Notes: generated by a model not told the origin, from the letters alone. A stretch of DNA of 57,082 nt from Mycobacteriaceae bacterium (GCA_019749805.1 JAIEPH010000089.1:1-57082); one strand, 5' to 3'; counted from the first letter of the stretch, positions 6,233 to 17,165 are shown. A program made the numbers and translations.

Positions 6233-9193
6233 TCACCCACCAGCGATCTCGGCGCGCACCGCGACGGTCAACCGCTTGTACCGATTCGTATCGGTGTCCA
6301 GATACCAGGCGTTACGGGACGGCTTGGGGATTCCGGCGTCGCGCAGCGGACTCAACAGCGGCCGGAACGATGCGCTGAGCGACATCTCGGGCACCACGTG
6401 TACGACGTCGGGCGGATTGCCGACCGGCAGATCGGCGAACGCTTCTGACAGATCCGCCGATGGAATGGTCCCGCCCGGCCGCAGCGCCAGCGCCGTCACG
6501 GCGAGGCAGTGACCGTCGGTCTCCACCCCGTAGGTGACCGCCAGGTCCACGGCATCGAGGCGGCTGACGGCGTCGTTCACCGTCGAGGCGTACACGACAC
6601 CGCGCAGCGTGTGGATCAGCTGACCGCGGCTTTCGACGAGCCAGTAGTCGCCGTCATCGTCGCGTCGGAACAGGTACTCGCTGGACACCCACGTGTCCGC
6701 GGGTGCGAACACCCCGCGTTTGACCGACGCCGTCGGGTCGATCGGACCCCGTGGACGGGCAAGCAGCACCCCCACCTCGTCGACCTCTGCGCGACGGACG
6801 AATCCCCGCTCGTCCTCGAGGATCAGGTCATCGTCGGGGTCGTAGGCGGCCAGGGCAATCTCGCCACTGCCCGGCAGCGGCCTACCCTTGCTGCCGACCT
6901 TGGCGCCGGACACGTTCGCCAAGACGGCCTGCCCGTCCGAGGTCGCGAAGAACTCGACGATCTGCGCGGGTTCGAAAACGTCGGTCACCCGCTTCCACAG
7001 GCCGGTCGGCATGCCGGAGCCGATGAACAACCGGACCGGATGGCTGCCGGTCAGCGAGAACGACGGGTCGTCGATGACGTCGCGCAGCATCGCCCAGGTG
7101 TAGGAGACGACGGTGACGCCGTACTGGCGGATCTCCTGAAGGAATCGGTCCGGACGCAGACCCCGCGACAGTGCGATGCGGGATCCGCCTACCACCGCGC
7201 CCCCGAGCGCGACCAGCAGTCCGGATTGGTGGTGCAGCGGGGTCAGGCAGTACACCGTGTCGCCCCGTCCGAGGTTCGCGGCCGACGCGGTGCCGATCGC
7301 CGACAGTGCCCAGCGGTAATTGGTGATCTGCCGCGCGACGAATTCACCGCCGATCGAGCTGAACCCGATGAACGCCAGGTCCCGCGCGAGTCCCGGATTC
7401 GGCCGGTACCAGCCGGGCAGATCGACCGCGTCGGGATCGATCTTCTCCATGTCGATGACGTCGGCGTCTTCGGGTAGATCCAGGTCGCGCACCTCACCGC
7501 CGCCCAGCACCAGCACGCGCATTTCGAGCCTTTGCGCGGCCTCGAGGTTGCCGGGGTCGGTGATGATTTCGGATACCGAACCCAGCCGGGCGGCGGTCGG
7601 CAGGTCGGCGTCGGGCGGCATCAGCACCGCGACGGCGCCCAGGCGCGAGAGCGCGGCGATCGCGACCAGCGCGCTCGGCCGAGTCTCCATCAGCACGCCG
7701 ACGTGCACACCCTGTCGGACTCCCACCCCGATCAGACCGCGGACCACATTGTTGATGCGGCGATCGACCGCCTCGTACGTGTGGACCCGGCCGTCGAACA
7801 GCAACGCCTCGCCGTTGGGGAGGTCGCGGGCCTGTTCGGACATGATCCGGCCCAACGAGATTCGGGTGTGCTCGTTGATCTGACCCAACCGAGCAAGGCG
7901 GGGCAGGGTGCGGTACGTCTCGACAGCTATGGCGCGCGCTGATTTGTTGGCCGCAACCAGCGCGTCGGCGGCCGACCGGGCCATGCTGAACGCCATTTCC
8001 GTCGCGGCATTCGCGCCGTGCGCCACCCGCGAGGTCAGCGAGACACCCGTTTCACTGAGCTCCTCCGGCTGCAACGCCATCGGCGCCACACCCTCGGGCA
8101 TATCCCCGGCACTGTCGATCCATTTGACCCATTGAGCGACCGCGGGCCAGGTCTGCGTTGACGCCTTGGAACCGACAACAAGCCCGAAATGTCCCGCGCG
8201 AATGAGGAATTCGTAGACATCCGCCTTCGGGGCCGCGCGCTTGATCCCGCGTACCGACGCCGGCTGACCGATGTCGTCGACCTCACCGATGACGGCCAGC
8301 ACCGGGCAGTCGATATCGGACAGGGTGACAAGGTCACCATGGATCGAGAAGCCGCCGCTCATCATGCGGTTGTGCGCGATGAACTGTTTGAGCAGTTCGG
8401 CGATGGCGGGCCCCGACCAGGCGATCCAGCCTTCGGATTGCAGGAATCGCCGCTGTTGTTCGCGGGGCAGCAACGCCTCGCGGTCGTGCAATTGACGGAG
8501 GAAGTCGATCCGTGACTGCGCGGTCTTGATGGGGTCGAGCATCTGGAAACCGGTGCGGGCGAGCCAGCCCGGGATATCCATGCGGCTGAAGACATGGTCG
8601 GCCATGAAGTCCGCGGCGGCGGGCGCCAGGCTGGCCGGCAGGTTCATCGGCAGCGCGGCCAGGGTGTCCACGGGTGAGCCGAACGCGACGATGCTGGCGA
8701 GGTCCTTGGACCGCCGGTAGGCGGCGGTCTGGTAGGCGAACATGCCGCCCTGGGAGTAGCCGGTCAGGTGGACGTCGCGGCCGGTCACCTCCTTGACGGT
8801 GTCGATGGCCTCGCTCAGCGCGACGACGTGGTCGGCCAGGTTGCGGTCCATCCCGCCCTCGACCTTGTCGGGCGACCCGAAGTCGATGACCCATGGGTCG
8901 ATGCCCGCCTTGTGCAGGATGCCGACGGCGCCTTCCTCGCGGGTGACGTCCCACATATCTGCCGACATCATCATGGGATGCACCATCAGCACGGGCGGTC
9001 CGGGTTGCTTTGCTCCCGGCCTGGCGTCGGGTGGGAAATACCGCCGCAGCCGGTACATGGGCACGCTCTGGATGATCTGAAACGGCGACGGCACGGCTCC
9101 GGTCTCCAAACCGCCGTAACGCAGGACTTCCAACCCGTTTTGCGCGGTCGCGACCAGTCGTTCCACTGGTCGGGTCAATCCGGACAGGTCCAC
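6233..9193 (-). CDS. Bifunctional-type fusion: alpha/beta hydrolase (lipase) plus acyl-CoA synthetase-like domain (Rv1683-like)
   Basis: About 986 residues. The N-terminal third is a PhaC/lipase-type alpha/beta hydrolase with nucleophile motif GYSQGG (Ser147) and a late DVYEFLIRAGHFG region that can supply the His. The C-terminal two thirds have the fold pattern of an acyl-CoA synthetase. However, the usual Ser/Thr/Gly-rich ATP loop reads GFSSIGGEF near residue 608, and the C-terminal hinge reads SRGQLIHTLRG. Adenylation may therefore be altered or lost. The M. tuberculosis relative is linked to triacylglycerol metabolism, as I recall. GTG start at 9193 with AGGGGAG upstream; a TTG one codon earlier is also possible. 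Confidence 0.9.
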   Translation of the reverse strand: MDLSGLTRPVERLVATAQNGLEVLRYGGLETGAVPSPFQIIQSVPMYRLRRYFPPDARPGAKQPGPPVLMVHPMMMSADMWDVTREEGAVGILHKAGIDPWVIDFGSPDKVEGGMDRNLADHVVALSEAIDTVKEVTGRDVHLTGYSQGGMFAYQTAAYRRSKDLASIVAFGSPVDTLAALPMNLPASLAPAAADFMADHVFSRMDIPGWLARTGFQMLDPIKTAQSRIDFLRQLHDREALLPREQQRRFLQSEGWIAWSGPAIAELLKQFIAHNRMMSGGFSIHGDLVTLSDIDCPVLAVIGEVDDIGQPASVRGIKRAAPKADVYEFLIRAGHFGLVVGSKASTQTWPAVAQWVKWIDSAGDMPEGVAPMALQPEELSETGVSLTSRVAHGANAATEMAFSMARSAADALVAANKSARAIAVETYRTLPRLARLGQINEHTRISLGRIMSEQARDLPNGEALLFDGRVHTYEAVDRRINNVVRGLIGVGVRQGVHVGVLMETRPSALVAIAALSRLGAVAVLMPPDADLPTAARLGSVSEIITDPGNLEAAQRLEMRVLVLGGGEVRDLDLPEDADVIDMEKIDPDAVDLPGWYRPNPGLARDLAFIGFSSIGGEFVARQITNYRWALSAIGTASAANLGRGDTVYCLTPLHHQSGLLVALGGAVVGGSRIALSRGLRPDRFLQEIRQYGVTVVSYTWAMLRDVIDDPSFSLTGSHPVRLFIGSGMPTGLWKRVTDVFEPAQIVEFFATSDGQAVLANVSGAKVGSKGRPLPGSGEIALAAYDPDDDLILEDERGFVRRAEVDEVGVLLARPRGPIDPTASVKRGVFAPADTWVSSEYLFRRDDDGDYWLVESRGQLIHTLRGVVYASTVNDAVSRLDAVDLAVTYGVETDGHCLAVTALALRPGGTIPSADLSEAFADLPVGNPPDVVHVVPEMSLSASFRPLLSPLRDAGIPKPSRNAWYLDTDTNRYKRLTVAVRAEIAGG

Positions 9194-9231
9194 CAACGCA
9201 CGCTCCCCTAGCTCGCCAATCCCCCGACTGC

Positions 9232-9247
9232 TGCCATGATCATGGCA
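9232..9247. promoter_or_regulatory. 16-bp perfect palindrome, candidate operator
   Basis: TGCCATGATCATGGCA is a perfect inverted repeat with no spacer. It lies in the 139-bp divergent intergenic region between the lipase/acyl-CoA synthetase gene and the ABC-F gene, where it could control either or both. No adjacent regulator gene suggests the protein partner. Confidence 0.45.
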
Positions 9248-9332
9248 TAGCGCGAGTTGATGATCGTCTGGATCGACGGTCGCCCTCGCGCGACGGCTTT
9301 GTCGCACAGCGGGCCACCTATCATCGGGCGCG

Positions 9333-11081
9333 ATGGCGAATCTGATCAATGTGGAACGCGCGAGCGTCGGGTACGGCACCCGCACGCTGCTCGACGCCGT
9401 CAGCCTCGGAGTCGACGAGGGCGACGCGATCGGGGTCGTGGGACGCAACGGCGACGGCAAGTCCACGCTGCTGCAGGTGCTGACGGGCATCCGTGCGCCC
9501 GACTCCGGCCGGGTGACCCACACCTCCGGGCTGTCGGTGGGGTACTTGCGCCAGAGCGACGACTTCAGCGGCGCGACCATCAGGGACGTGATCGTCGGCG
9601 GCCGGCCCGACCATGTCTGGGCCGCCGAATCTCGCACCCGCGACGTCGTATCGCATCTGCTCTCGGACGTCGATCTGGACCGCGAGGTCGGCCAGCTGTC
9701 CGGCGGTGAGCGGCGACGGGTCACGCTGGCGAGCGAACTCATCGCCGGCCACGACGTCATCGTCCTCGATGAGCCGACGAACCATCTGGACGTCGAGGTC
9801 ATCGGCTGGCTGGCGGATCACCTGAAGGCGCGCCGCGCCAAGGCGTTGGTGGTGGTGAGCCACGACCGGTGGTTCCTCGACGCGGTGTGCACCAAGACGT
9901 GGGAGGTGCACGACGGCACCGTCGACGCCTATGACGGCGGATACGCGGCGTATGTCCTGGCCCGCGCCGAGCGTGCGCGGCTGGCTGCTGGGGTCGAGGC
10001 GCGCCGCCAGAATCTGATGCGCAAGGAGCTGGCGTGGCTGCGGCGTGGACCGCCGGCGCGGACGTCGAAGCCGAAGTTCCGCATCCAGGCGGCCAACGAC
10101 CTCATCGCGAACGAACCGGAGCCGCGGGATTCCCTTGCCCTGCAACGCTTCGCGACGGCCAGACTGGGTAAGGACGTCTTCGATCTGCACCGTGTGCGCC
10201 TCGAGGTCGGCGACAAAGTGATCCTCGACAAGCTGGACTGGTCCATCGGGCCTGGCGCTCGCATCGGTCTCGTCGGCGTGAACGGCACCGGTAAGACGAC
10301 CGTGCTGAAGCTGTTGGCCGGCGAGCTCACCCCTACCACCGGAACCTTCAAGCAGGGAAAGACACTCAAGATCGGCCACCTGAGTCAGGCTCTGATCGAG
10401 TTGGACCCCACCGACCGCGTGCTCGATGCGGTCGAAAGGTCCCGCCGTTCTGCGGAACTGGCGGGTGGCCGCGAGGTCAGCGCGTCGTCACTGCTCGAGG
10501 ACTTCGGGTTCACCGGGGACAAGCTGACGACACGGTTGGGGGACTTGTCGGGCGGCGAGCGGCGGCGGTTCCAGTTCCTGCGGCTGCTGCTCGACGAACC
10601 CAACGTGCTGCTGCTCGACGAGCCGACCAACGATTTGGACATCGACACCCTGACCGTGATCGAGGACTATCTCGACGGTTGGCCGGGGACGCTGATCGTC
10701 GTGACGCACGATAGGTACTTTCTCGAGCGGGTCTCCGATGTCACCTACGCGCTGACCGGCGGTGGACGGTGTGATCTGCTGCCCGGCGGTGTCGAGCAGT
10801 ACCTTTCGGAGCGGGCGGCCGCGGTATCCCCCGAACCGGTGCGCGCCGAACCGCAGCGCAATGAATCGGCGTCGGCGCGGGAACGGCGGGCGGGCAAGGA
10901 GATGGCGCGCATCGAGGGTCAACTCGCCAAGCTCGACGAGCGGATCGTCGCGGTGCACGAATCGATGGCCGAGGCGGCCGCCGATCACGTGCGGGCCGGT
11001 GAACTCAATGCCGAGTTGCAGGAAATGCTGGCGCGCAAGGAATCTCTCGAAGAGGCTTGGCTGGCCGCCGCCGACGACTAA
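9333..11081 (+). CDS. ABC-F family ATPase (Uup-like)
   Basis: 582 residues with two nucleotide-binding domains and no membrane segment, so this is a cytosolic ABC-F protein that acts on ribosomes, not a transporter. First domain: Walker A GRNGDGKST (37-45), LSGGERRR, IVLDEPTNHLD. Second domain: GVNGTGKTT near 313, LSGGERRR, LLLDEPTNDLD. A C-terminal coiled coil rich in Glu, Ala and Arg (about 525-580) resembles Uup. Family roles include translation-factor or antibiotic-protection activity; which applies here cannot be read. Weak ribosome site; a TATCAT hexamer lies 9 bases before the ATG. The stop overlaps the convergent argH stop. Confidence 0.93.
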   Translation: MANLINVERASVGYGTRTLLDAVSLGVDEGDAIGVVGRNGDGKSTLLQVLTGIRAPDSGRVTHTSGLSVGYLRQSDDFSGATIRDVIVGGRPDHVWAAESRTRDVVSHLLSDVDLDREVGQLSGGERRRVTLASELIAGHDVIVLDEPTNHLDVEVIGWLADHLKARRAKALVVVSHDRWFLDAVCTKTWEVHDGTVDAYDGGYAAYVLARAERARLAAGVEARRQNLMRKELAWLRRGPPARTSKPKFRIQAANDLIANEPEPRDSLALQRFATARLGKDVFDLHRVRLEVGDKVILDKLDWSIGPGARIGLVGVNGTGKTTVLKLLAGELTPTTGTFKQGKTLKIGHLSQALIELDPTDRVLDAVERSRRSAELAGGREVSASSLLEDFGFTGDKLTTRLGDLSGGERRRFQFLRLLLDEPNVLLLDEPTNDLDIDTLTVIEDYLDGWPGTLIVVTHDRYFLERVSDVTYALTGGGRCDLLPGGVEQYLSERAAAVSPEPVRAEPQRNESASARERRAGKEMARIEGQLAKLDERIVAVHESMAEAAADHVRAGELNAELQEMLARKESLEEAWLAAADD

Positions 11082-12490
11082 CGCCGCAGCTGCAGCCGCA
11101 GCCGGTCGCTGGTCGCGCGGACGGCACCGAGCTGTTTGGCGACCTGGATGGGCGCGGTGCCTCCCCTGGCATCCCGGGAATTCACCGACCCGTCGATCGT
11201 GAGCACCTCACGAACCTGAGGCGTCAGCTCCGGGTGAATGCCCGTCAGCTCGGCGTCCTCGAGATCCTCGAGGCCGACGCCGCGAGCTTCGGCGGCACGC
11301 ACCGCGGCGCCCGCGGCCTCGTGCGCCACCCGGAACGGAACTCCCCGCTGCACCAGCCATTCGGCAACGTCGGTGGCCAGCGTGTAACCGAGCGGAGCCA
11401 GTTCGGCCATCCGGTCGACGTCGAACCGCAGCGTCGCGACGAGGCCCGCCATCGCAGGCAACAACAGTTCGAGTTGGAGAACGGAGTCGAACACCGGCTC
11501 CTTGTCCTCCTGCAGGTCCCGGTTGTACGCCAGCGGCTGCGCCTTCAGCGTCGCCAACAGGCCAGTGAGGTTGCCGATCAGGCGGCCCGCTTTGCCGCGG
11601 GCCAGCTCGGCGATGTCGGGGTTCTTCTTCTGCGGCATGATCGAGCTGCCCGTGGACCAGGAGTCGTGCAGCGTGACGTAACCGAATTCGGTTGTGCTCC
11701 AAAGGATGATGTCTTCAGCGAGGCGCGACAGGTCGACGGCGATCATCGAGAACACGAACGCCGCCTCGGCGGCGAAATCACGCGACGCCGTGGCGTCGAT
11801 GGAGTTGTCGGCCGCGGCGTCGAAGCCGAGTTCCTCGGCGATCGCGTCTGGATCCAGCCCGAGCGACGATCCCGCCAGGGCGCCGGATCCGTACGGCGAC
11901 ACTGCGGCCCGCTTGTCGAAGTCGGCGATGCGGTCGACGTCGCGCAGCAGCGGATGTGCGTGCGCGAGCAGATGATGCGCCAACAGGATCGGTTGCGCCG
12001 ACTGCAGATGCGTCTTTCCCGGCATGATCGCCGTCGGATGCGCCGCGGCCTGAGTCGCCAGCGCGGAGACCACCTCGAGCGCCCCGTCGGCGACGCGCCT
12101 GACGGCGTCGCGCAGCCACATCCGGAACTGGGTGGCCACCTGATCATTTCGCGACCGTCCCGCGCGCAGCCGTCCGCCAAGCTCCTCCCCGACCCGGTCG
12201 ATCAGCCCACGCTCCAGGGCACCGTGGACGTCTTCGTCGGTCACCAGGGGCCCGAAGCTGCCGTCCGCGACATCGGAGGTCAGGTTGTCCAAGCCGACGA
12301 GCAGGCCGTCGCGCTGCTCCTCGGTCAGCAGCCCGGCCCGGAAGAGCACGCGCGCATGCGCCTTCGACGCCGCGATGTCGTACGGCGCCAGCACCCAGTC
12401 GAAGTGCGTCGACTTGCTCAGCGCCGCAAGGGCGTCCGATGGGCCGTCGGCGAACCGACCGCCCCACAGTGAGCCCTCGTTGGTGCTCAT
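11078..12490 (-). CDS. argH: Argininosuccinate lyase
   Basis: Last step of arginine synthesis: argininosuccinate to arginine plus fumarate. 470 residues, with the fumarase-superfamily signature SSIMPQKKNPD near residue 280 (mobile loop with catalytic Ser) and the N-terminal LWGGRF typical of ArgH. It is the last gene of the arg operon, starting 2 bases after argG. Its stop codon overlaps the stop of the convergent ABC-F gene. Confidence 0.98.
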   Translation of the reverse strand: MSTNEGSLWGGRFADGPSDALAALSKSTHFDWVLAPYDIAASKAHARVLFRAGLLTEEQRDGLLVGLDNLTSDVADGSFGPLVTDEDVHGALERGLIDRVGEELGGRLRAGRSRNDQVATQFRMWLRDAVRRVADGALEVVSALATQAAAHPTAIMPGKTHLQSAQPILLAHHLLAHAHPLLRDVDRIADFDKRAAVSPYGSGALAGSSLGLDPDAIAEELGFDAAADNSIDATASRDFAAEAAFVFSMIAVDLSRLAEDIILWSTTEFGYVTLHDSWSTGSSIMPQKKNPDIAELARGKAGRLIGNLTGLLATLKAQPLAYNRDLQEDKEPVFDSVLQLELLLPAMAGLVATLRFDVDRMAELAPLGYTLATDVAEWLVQRGVPFRVAHEAAGAAVRAAEARGVGLEDLEDAELTGIHPELTPQVREVLTIDGSVNSRDARGGTAPIQVAKQLGAVRATSDRLRLQLRR

Positions 12491-12492
12491 GC

Positions 12493-13707
<1,215 letters not shown>

Positions 13708-13709
13708 AC

Positions 13710-14201
13710 CTAATCTCCTCTGTGTTGAATGCTTTCGAGTTTCGCCGCGAGTTCGGCACCGGTCATCGGCTCACGTGCGATCACCAAAATGGTGTCGTCG
13801 CCGGCCACTGTGCCCACAACGTACGGCAGCGCCGCGCGATCCATCGCGCTGGCAAGGTAGTGCGCGGCTCCCGGCGGTGTTCGCAACACCGCGAGGTTGG
13901 CGCTGGCGTCCGTGGAAACCAGCAGATCGGCGAGCAGTCGCGACATCCGTTCGGTGCCACCGGAGACGCCGCGAACCGGGCTGCCGTCCTCGGGCACGAC
14001 GTACACCCCGACGCCGCCGTCGGCGCCGCGCAGCTTGACCGCACCGAGTTCCTCCAGGTCCCGCGACAGCGTCGCCTGGGTGACGTCGATCCCCTCGTCG
14101 GCGAGTATCGTCGCCAGCTCACTCTGGCTGTGGATCGACTGCGACGACAGGATCGACACGATGCGAGCCTGCCGACCTGCGCGGGTAGCCGCGGAAGTCA
14201 C
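13710..14201 (-). CDS. argR: Arginine repressor
   Basis: Arginine-responsive regulator of the operon. About 163 residues: an N-terminal winged helix with SELATILADEGIDVTQATLSRDLEELG, then a C-terminal hexamerisation and arginine-binding domain with GTVAGDDTILVIA. The GTG at 14201 overlaps the argF stop as GTGA, which decides the start over a GTG at 14219. Its likely target is the pair of boxes over the argC start at 19443-19466, an autoregulatory arrangement. Confidence 0.96.
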   Translation of the reverse strand: MTSAATRAGRQARIVSILSSQSIHSQSELATILADEGIDVTQATLSRDLEELGAVKLRGADGGVGVYVVPEDGSPVRGVSGGTERMSRLLADLLVSTDASANLAVLRTPPGAAHYLASAMDRAALPYVVGTVAGDDTILVIAREPMTGAELAAKLESIQHRGD

Positions 14202-15121
14202 GACCGCTCCATCAACCACACCAGCAGGGCCTTCTGGGCGTGCAGCCGGTTCTCGGCTTCATCCCACACCGCGCTGTGCACGCCGTCGATCACGTCATCG
14301 GTGATCTCGTCTCCTCGGTGCGCCGGAAGGCAGTGCAGAACGATCACATTCGGCTGCGCACGTTCGACGAGATCGGTGTTGATCTGGAAGGGTCGAAACG
14401 GCCCCACCCGGTCCAGGCCGTCGTTCTCCTGCCCCATCGACGTCCACGTGTCGGTGACGAGCACGTCGGCACCGTCGGCGGCGGCTTCCGCATCGGCCGT
14501 CACCGTCACCGAGGCGCCGGTATCAGCGGCCCGTTCGTTGGCGGCCGTGACAAATCGCGGGTCCGGTTCGAAACCGGCTGGAGCGGCGACGGTGACATGG
14601 ACCCCTGCGGTGACCCCGCCCAGCATCAACGAGTGAGCCATGTTGTTGGCACCGTCGCCGAGGTAGGTCAGCCGCAAACCGTTCAGGGTGCCCACGCGCT
14701 CGTCGAGCGTCTGCAGATCGGCAAGCACCTGGCAGGGATGGAACTCGTCGGACAGCGCATTGACGATCGGCACCGTCGCCCCAGAAGCCATGGCGGTCAA
14801 CCGATCCTGTCCAAACGTGCGCCAGACGATCGCCTCGACGTACCGTGACAGGACCCGCCCGGTGTCCTCCAGTGTCTCGTCGCGACCGAGCTGCGTGCTG
14901 CGGCCGTCCACCACCACCGCGTGACCGCCGAGTTGAGCGATGCCCATCTCGAACGAGAACCGCGTGCGCGTCGAGTTCTTGTCGAAGATCACCGCGACGC
15001 CGCGCGGACCGTCGAGCGGGCGGCGGCTGAAAGGCGCCTTCTTCAGCTCCGCGGCCAGCGCCAGCACCTCGGCCTGCTCGTCGGGTGTGAGGTCATCGTC
15101 GCGGAGGAAGTGGCGGGTCAT
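14198..15121 (-). CDS. argF: Ornithine carbamoyltransferase
   Basis: Makes citrulline from ornithine and carbamoyl phosphate. 307 residues, with the carbamoyl-phosphate motif STRTR at 50-54, FHPCQVLADLQT, and the ornithine-site motif HCLPAHRG near the C-terminus. The ATG at 15121 overlaps the argD stop as ATGA, and its own stop overlaps the argR start as GTGA. Confidence 0.97.
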   Translation of the reverse strand: MTRHFLRDDDLTPDEQAEVLALAAELKKAPFSRRPLDGPRGVAVIFDKNSTRTRFSFEMGIAQLGGHAVVVDGRSTQLGRDETLEDTGRVLSRYVEAIVWRTFGQDRLTAMASGATVPIVNALSDEFHPCQVLADLQTLDERVGTLNGLRLTYLGDGANNMAHSLMLGGVTAGVHVTVAAPAGFEPDPRFVTAANERAADTGASVTVTADAEAAADGADVLVTDTWTSMGQENDGLDRVGPFRPFQINTDLVERAQPNVIVLHCLPAHRGDEITDDVIDGVHSAVWDEAENRLHAQKALLVWLMERS

Positions 15122-16296
15122 TGCGCACACCCCGCAGCTGTGTCGAGCACACCGGGAAGCGCAGCGAGGAAGTCGTCGATCTGCGCCTCGGTGAGGATCA
15201 GCGGTGGGACGAGACGGATCACGTTCGCGGCGGGGGCGTTGACGAGGAACCCGACCTCCCGTGCCGCGACCTCGACCGGCTTGGCCACATCGGAGGTGAG
15301 GACGACGCCGAGCATGAGCCCGCGACCGCGCACGTGGTCGACGGCCGGATGACCCAGCGATTCGATGCCGTGGTGCAGCGACTTGCCGAGAACGCCTGAG
15401 CGCCCGACAAGGTCGTCGTCGGCCAGCACCCGCAACACCGCGAGTGCCGCGGCCGTGCAAACCGGATTGCCGCCGAACGTGCTGCCGTGCATGCCCGGGG
15501 TCAGCAGCCCGGCGGCCTCACCGGTCGCGATGCAGGCGCCGATCGGCAGTCCACCACCGAGACCCTTCGCGAGCGTGACGACGTCGGGCGTGATGCCGTC
15601 GTGCTGATGCGCGAAAAACGCCCCGGTGCGGCCCATTCCGGTTTGCACCTCGTCGAGCACCAGCAGTGCGCCGTGCGCGGCGGTGATCTCGCGGGCCGCC
15701 ACCAGGTATCCGGCGGGTGGAGTCACGACGCCGCCCTCGCCCATGATCGGCTCGAGGAACACGGCCGCCGTCTGGTCGTCGACCGCGGCGTCGAGCGCTT
15801 CGACGTCGCCGTACGGCACATGGGTGACGTCGCCGGGCAGCGGAGCGAACGGCTCCTGCTTCGACGGCTGGCCGGTCAAAGCCAGTGACCCCATCGTCCG
15901 GCCATGGAACGCGCCTTGTGCGGCAACGAGTTTCGTGCGCCCGGTGAGCCGCGAGATCTTGAACGCGACCTCGTTGGCCTCCGCGCCCGAGTTACAGAAG
16001 AACACCCGCGCATCGTCGACGCCCAGCAGACCGACCAGCGCTTCGGCCAGTGCGATGCCGGGCTCGGTGGCATAGAGGTTCGACGTGTGCCCCAGCGTGT
16101 TGAGTTGCCGGGTGACGGCCTCGATGACAGCGGGATGACGATGACCGAGGATGTTGACCGCGATACCGCCTACCAAGTCGAGATATGACTTGCCGTCCGC
16201 GTCGGTCACCACGGCACCGTCTCCGCTGACCAAAGCCAGCGGTGGTGTCCCGTAGTTGTCCATCATCACGGCTTCCCAGCGCTGCGGGAGGGTCAT
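15118..16296 (-). CDS. argD: Acetylornithine aminotransferase
   Basis: PLP-dependent class III aminotransferase, 392 residues. The Schiff-base lysine is K244 in TLAKGLGGGLPIG; NSGAEANE near 102-109 and LLVLDEVQTGMGR contribute to the cofactor site. It converts N-acetylglutamate semialdehyde to N-acetylornithine. ATGA overlaps tie it to argB upstream and argF downstream. Confidence 0.97.
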   Translation of the reverse strand: MTLPQRWEAVMMDNYGTPPLALVSGDGAVVTDADGKSYLDLVGGIAVNILGHRHPAVIEAVTRQLNTLGHTSNLYATEPGIALAEALVGLLGVDDARVFFCNSGAEANEVAFKISRLTGRTKLVAAQGAFHGRTMGSLALTGQPSKQEPFAPLPGDVTHVPYGDVEALDAAVDDQTAAVFLEPIMGEGGVVTPPAGYLVAAREITAAHGALLVLDEVQTGMGRTGAFFAHQHDGITPDVVTLAKGLGGGLPIGACIATGEAAGLLTPGMHGSTFGGNPVCTAAALAVLRVLADDDLVGRSGVLGKSLHHGIESLGHPAVDHVRGRGLMLGVVLTSDVAKPVEVAAREVGFLVNAPAANVIRLVPPLILTEAQIDDFLAALPGVLDTAAGCAQ

Positions 16297-17165
16297 GCGC
16301 TCACCACCTTGGTCCCCGTCCCCTCATCGGTGAACAGCTCAGCCAGCACACAGTGCTCGACGCGGCCGTCGATGACGTGTGCGCTCGGCACGCCTCCCGA
16401 TACGGCACGTAGGCACGCCTCGATCTTCGGCACCATGCCGGTTTCCAGCTTGGGTAGCAGCTGAGTCAATGCGGCTATGTCGATCTCGCTGACCAGCGAA
16501 CCGCGATCGGGCCAGTCGGTGTAGAGGCCCTCCACGTCGGTGAGCATCACCAGCTTCTCAGCTCCCAGCGCCTCGGCCAGCGCGGCCGCCGCGGTGTCGG
16601 CGTTGATGTTGTGCACCACACCTTCGGCATCGGGTGCGATGGTCGAGACCACCGGGATGCGGCCGGCGTCGATGAGATCGAGCAGCGAATCCGCGTCCAC
16701 CTTCTCGACGTCACCGACGAGCCCGATGTCGGTCGCCACCCCGTCGACAGTCACGTCGCGCCGCACGGCGGTGAAAAGGTGCGCATCTTCGCCTGTCACG
16801 CCCACGGCGTACGGACCGTGTGCATTGATCAGGTTCACCAGTTCGCGGCCGACCTGTCCGAACAACACCATTCGGGCCACGTCGAGCACCTCGGGCGTGG
16901 TGACGCGGAAGCCGCCCTTGAAATCACCTGCGATACCGAGCTTTTTGAGCATCGCACTGATCTGCGGGCCGCCGCCGTGGACGACGACGGGGTGGATGCC
17001 GCAGTTGCGCAGGAACACCATGTCGGCGGCAAACGCGGTCTTGAGGGTGTCGTCGGTCATCGCGTTGCCGCCGTACTTCACCACGACGATCTTGTCGTGC
17101 AACTGCTTGAGCCACGGCAGGGCGGCGGCGAGTATCTGCGCCTTGACCGGCATCGCGAGTGTCAT
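16293..17165 (-). CDS. argB: Acetylglutamate kinase
   Basis: Phosphorylates N-acetylglutamate; usually the arginine-inhibited control point of the pathway. 290 residues of the amino-acid kinase fold: VVKYGGNAM near 28-36, VVHGGGPQIS near 61-70, and a C-terminal GGVPSAHVIDGRVEH. The ATG overlaps the argJ stop and the stop overlaps the argD start, both as ATGA. Confidence 0.97.
   Translation of the reverse strand: MTLAMPVKAQILAAALPWLKQLHDKIVVVKYGGNAMTDDTLKTAFAADMVFLRNCGIHPVVVHGGGPQISAMLKKLGIAGDFKGGFRVTTPEVLDVARMVLFGQVGRELVNLINAHGPYAVGVTGEDAHLFTAVRRDVTVDGVATDIGLVGDVEKVDADSLLDLIDAGRIPVVSTIAPDAEGVVHNINADTAAAALAEALGAEKLVMLTDVEGLYTDWPDRGSLVSEIDIAALTQLLPKLETGMVPKIEACLRAVSGGVPSAHVIDGRVEHCVLAELFTDEGTGTKVVSA

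Noticed and set aside
9194..9802. Extension of the lipase/ligase frame upstream of 9193
   Set aside because: It runs antisense into the ABC-F gene and has no ribosome site; the product starts naturally at 9193.
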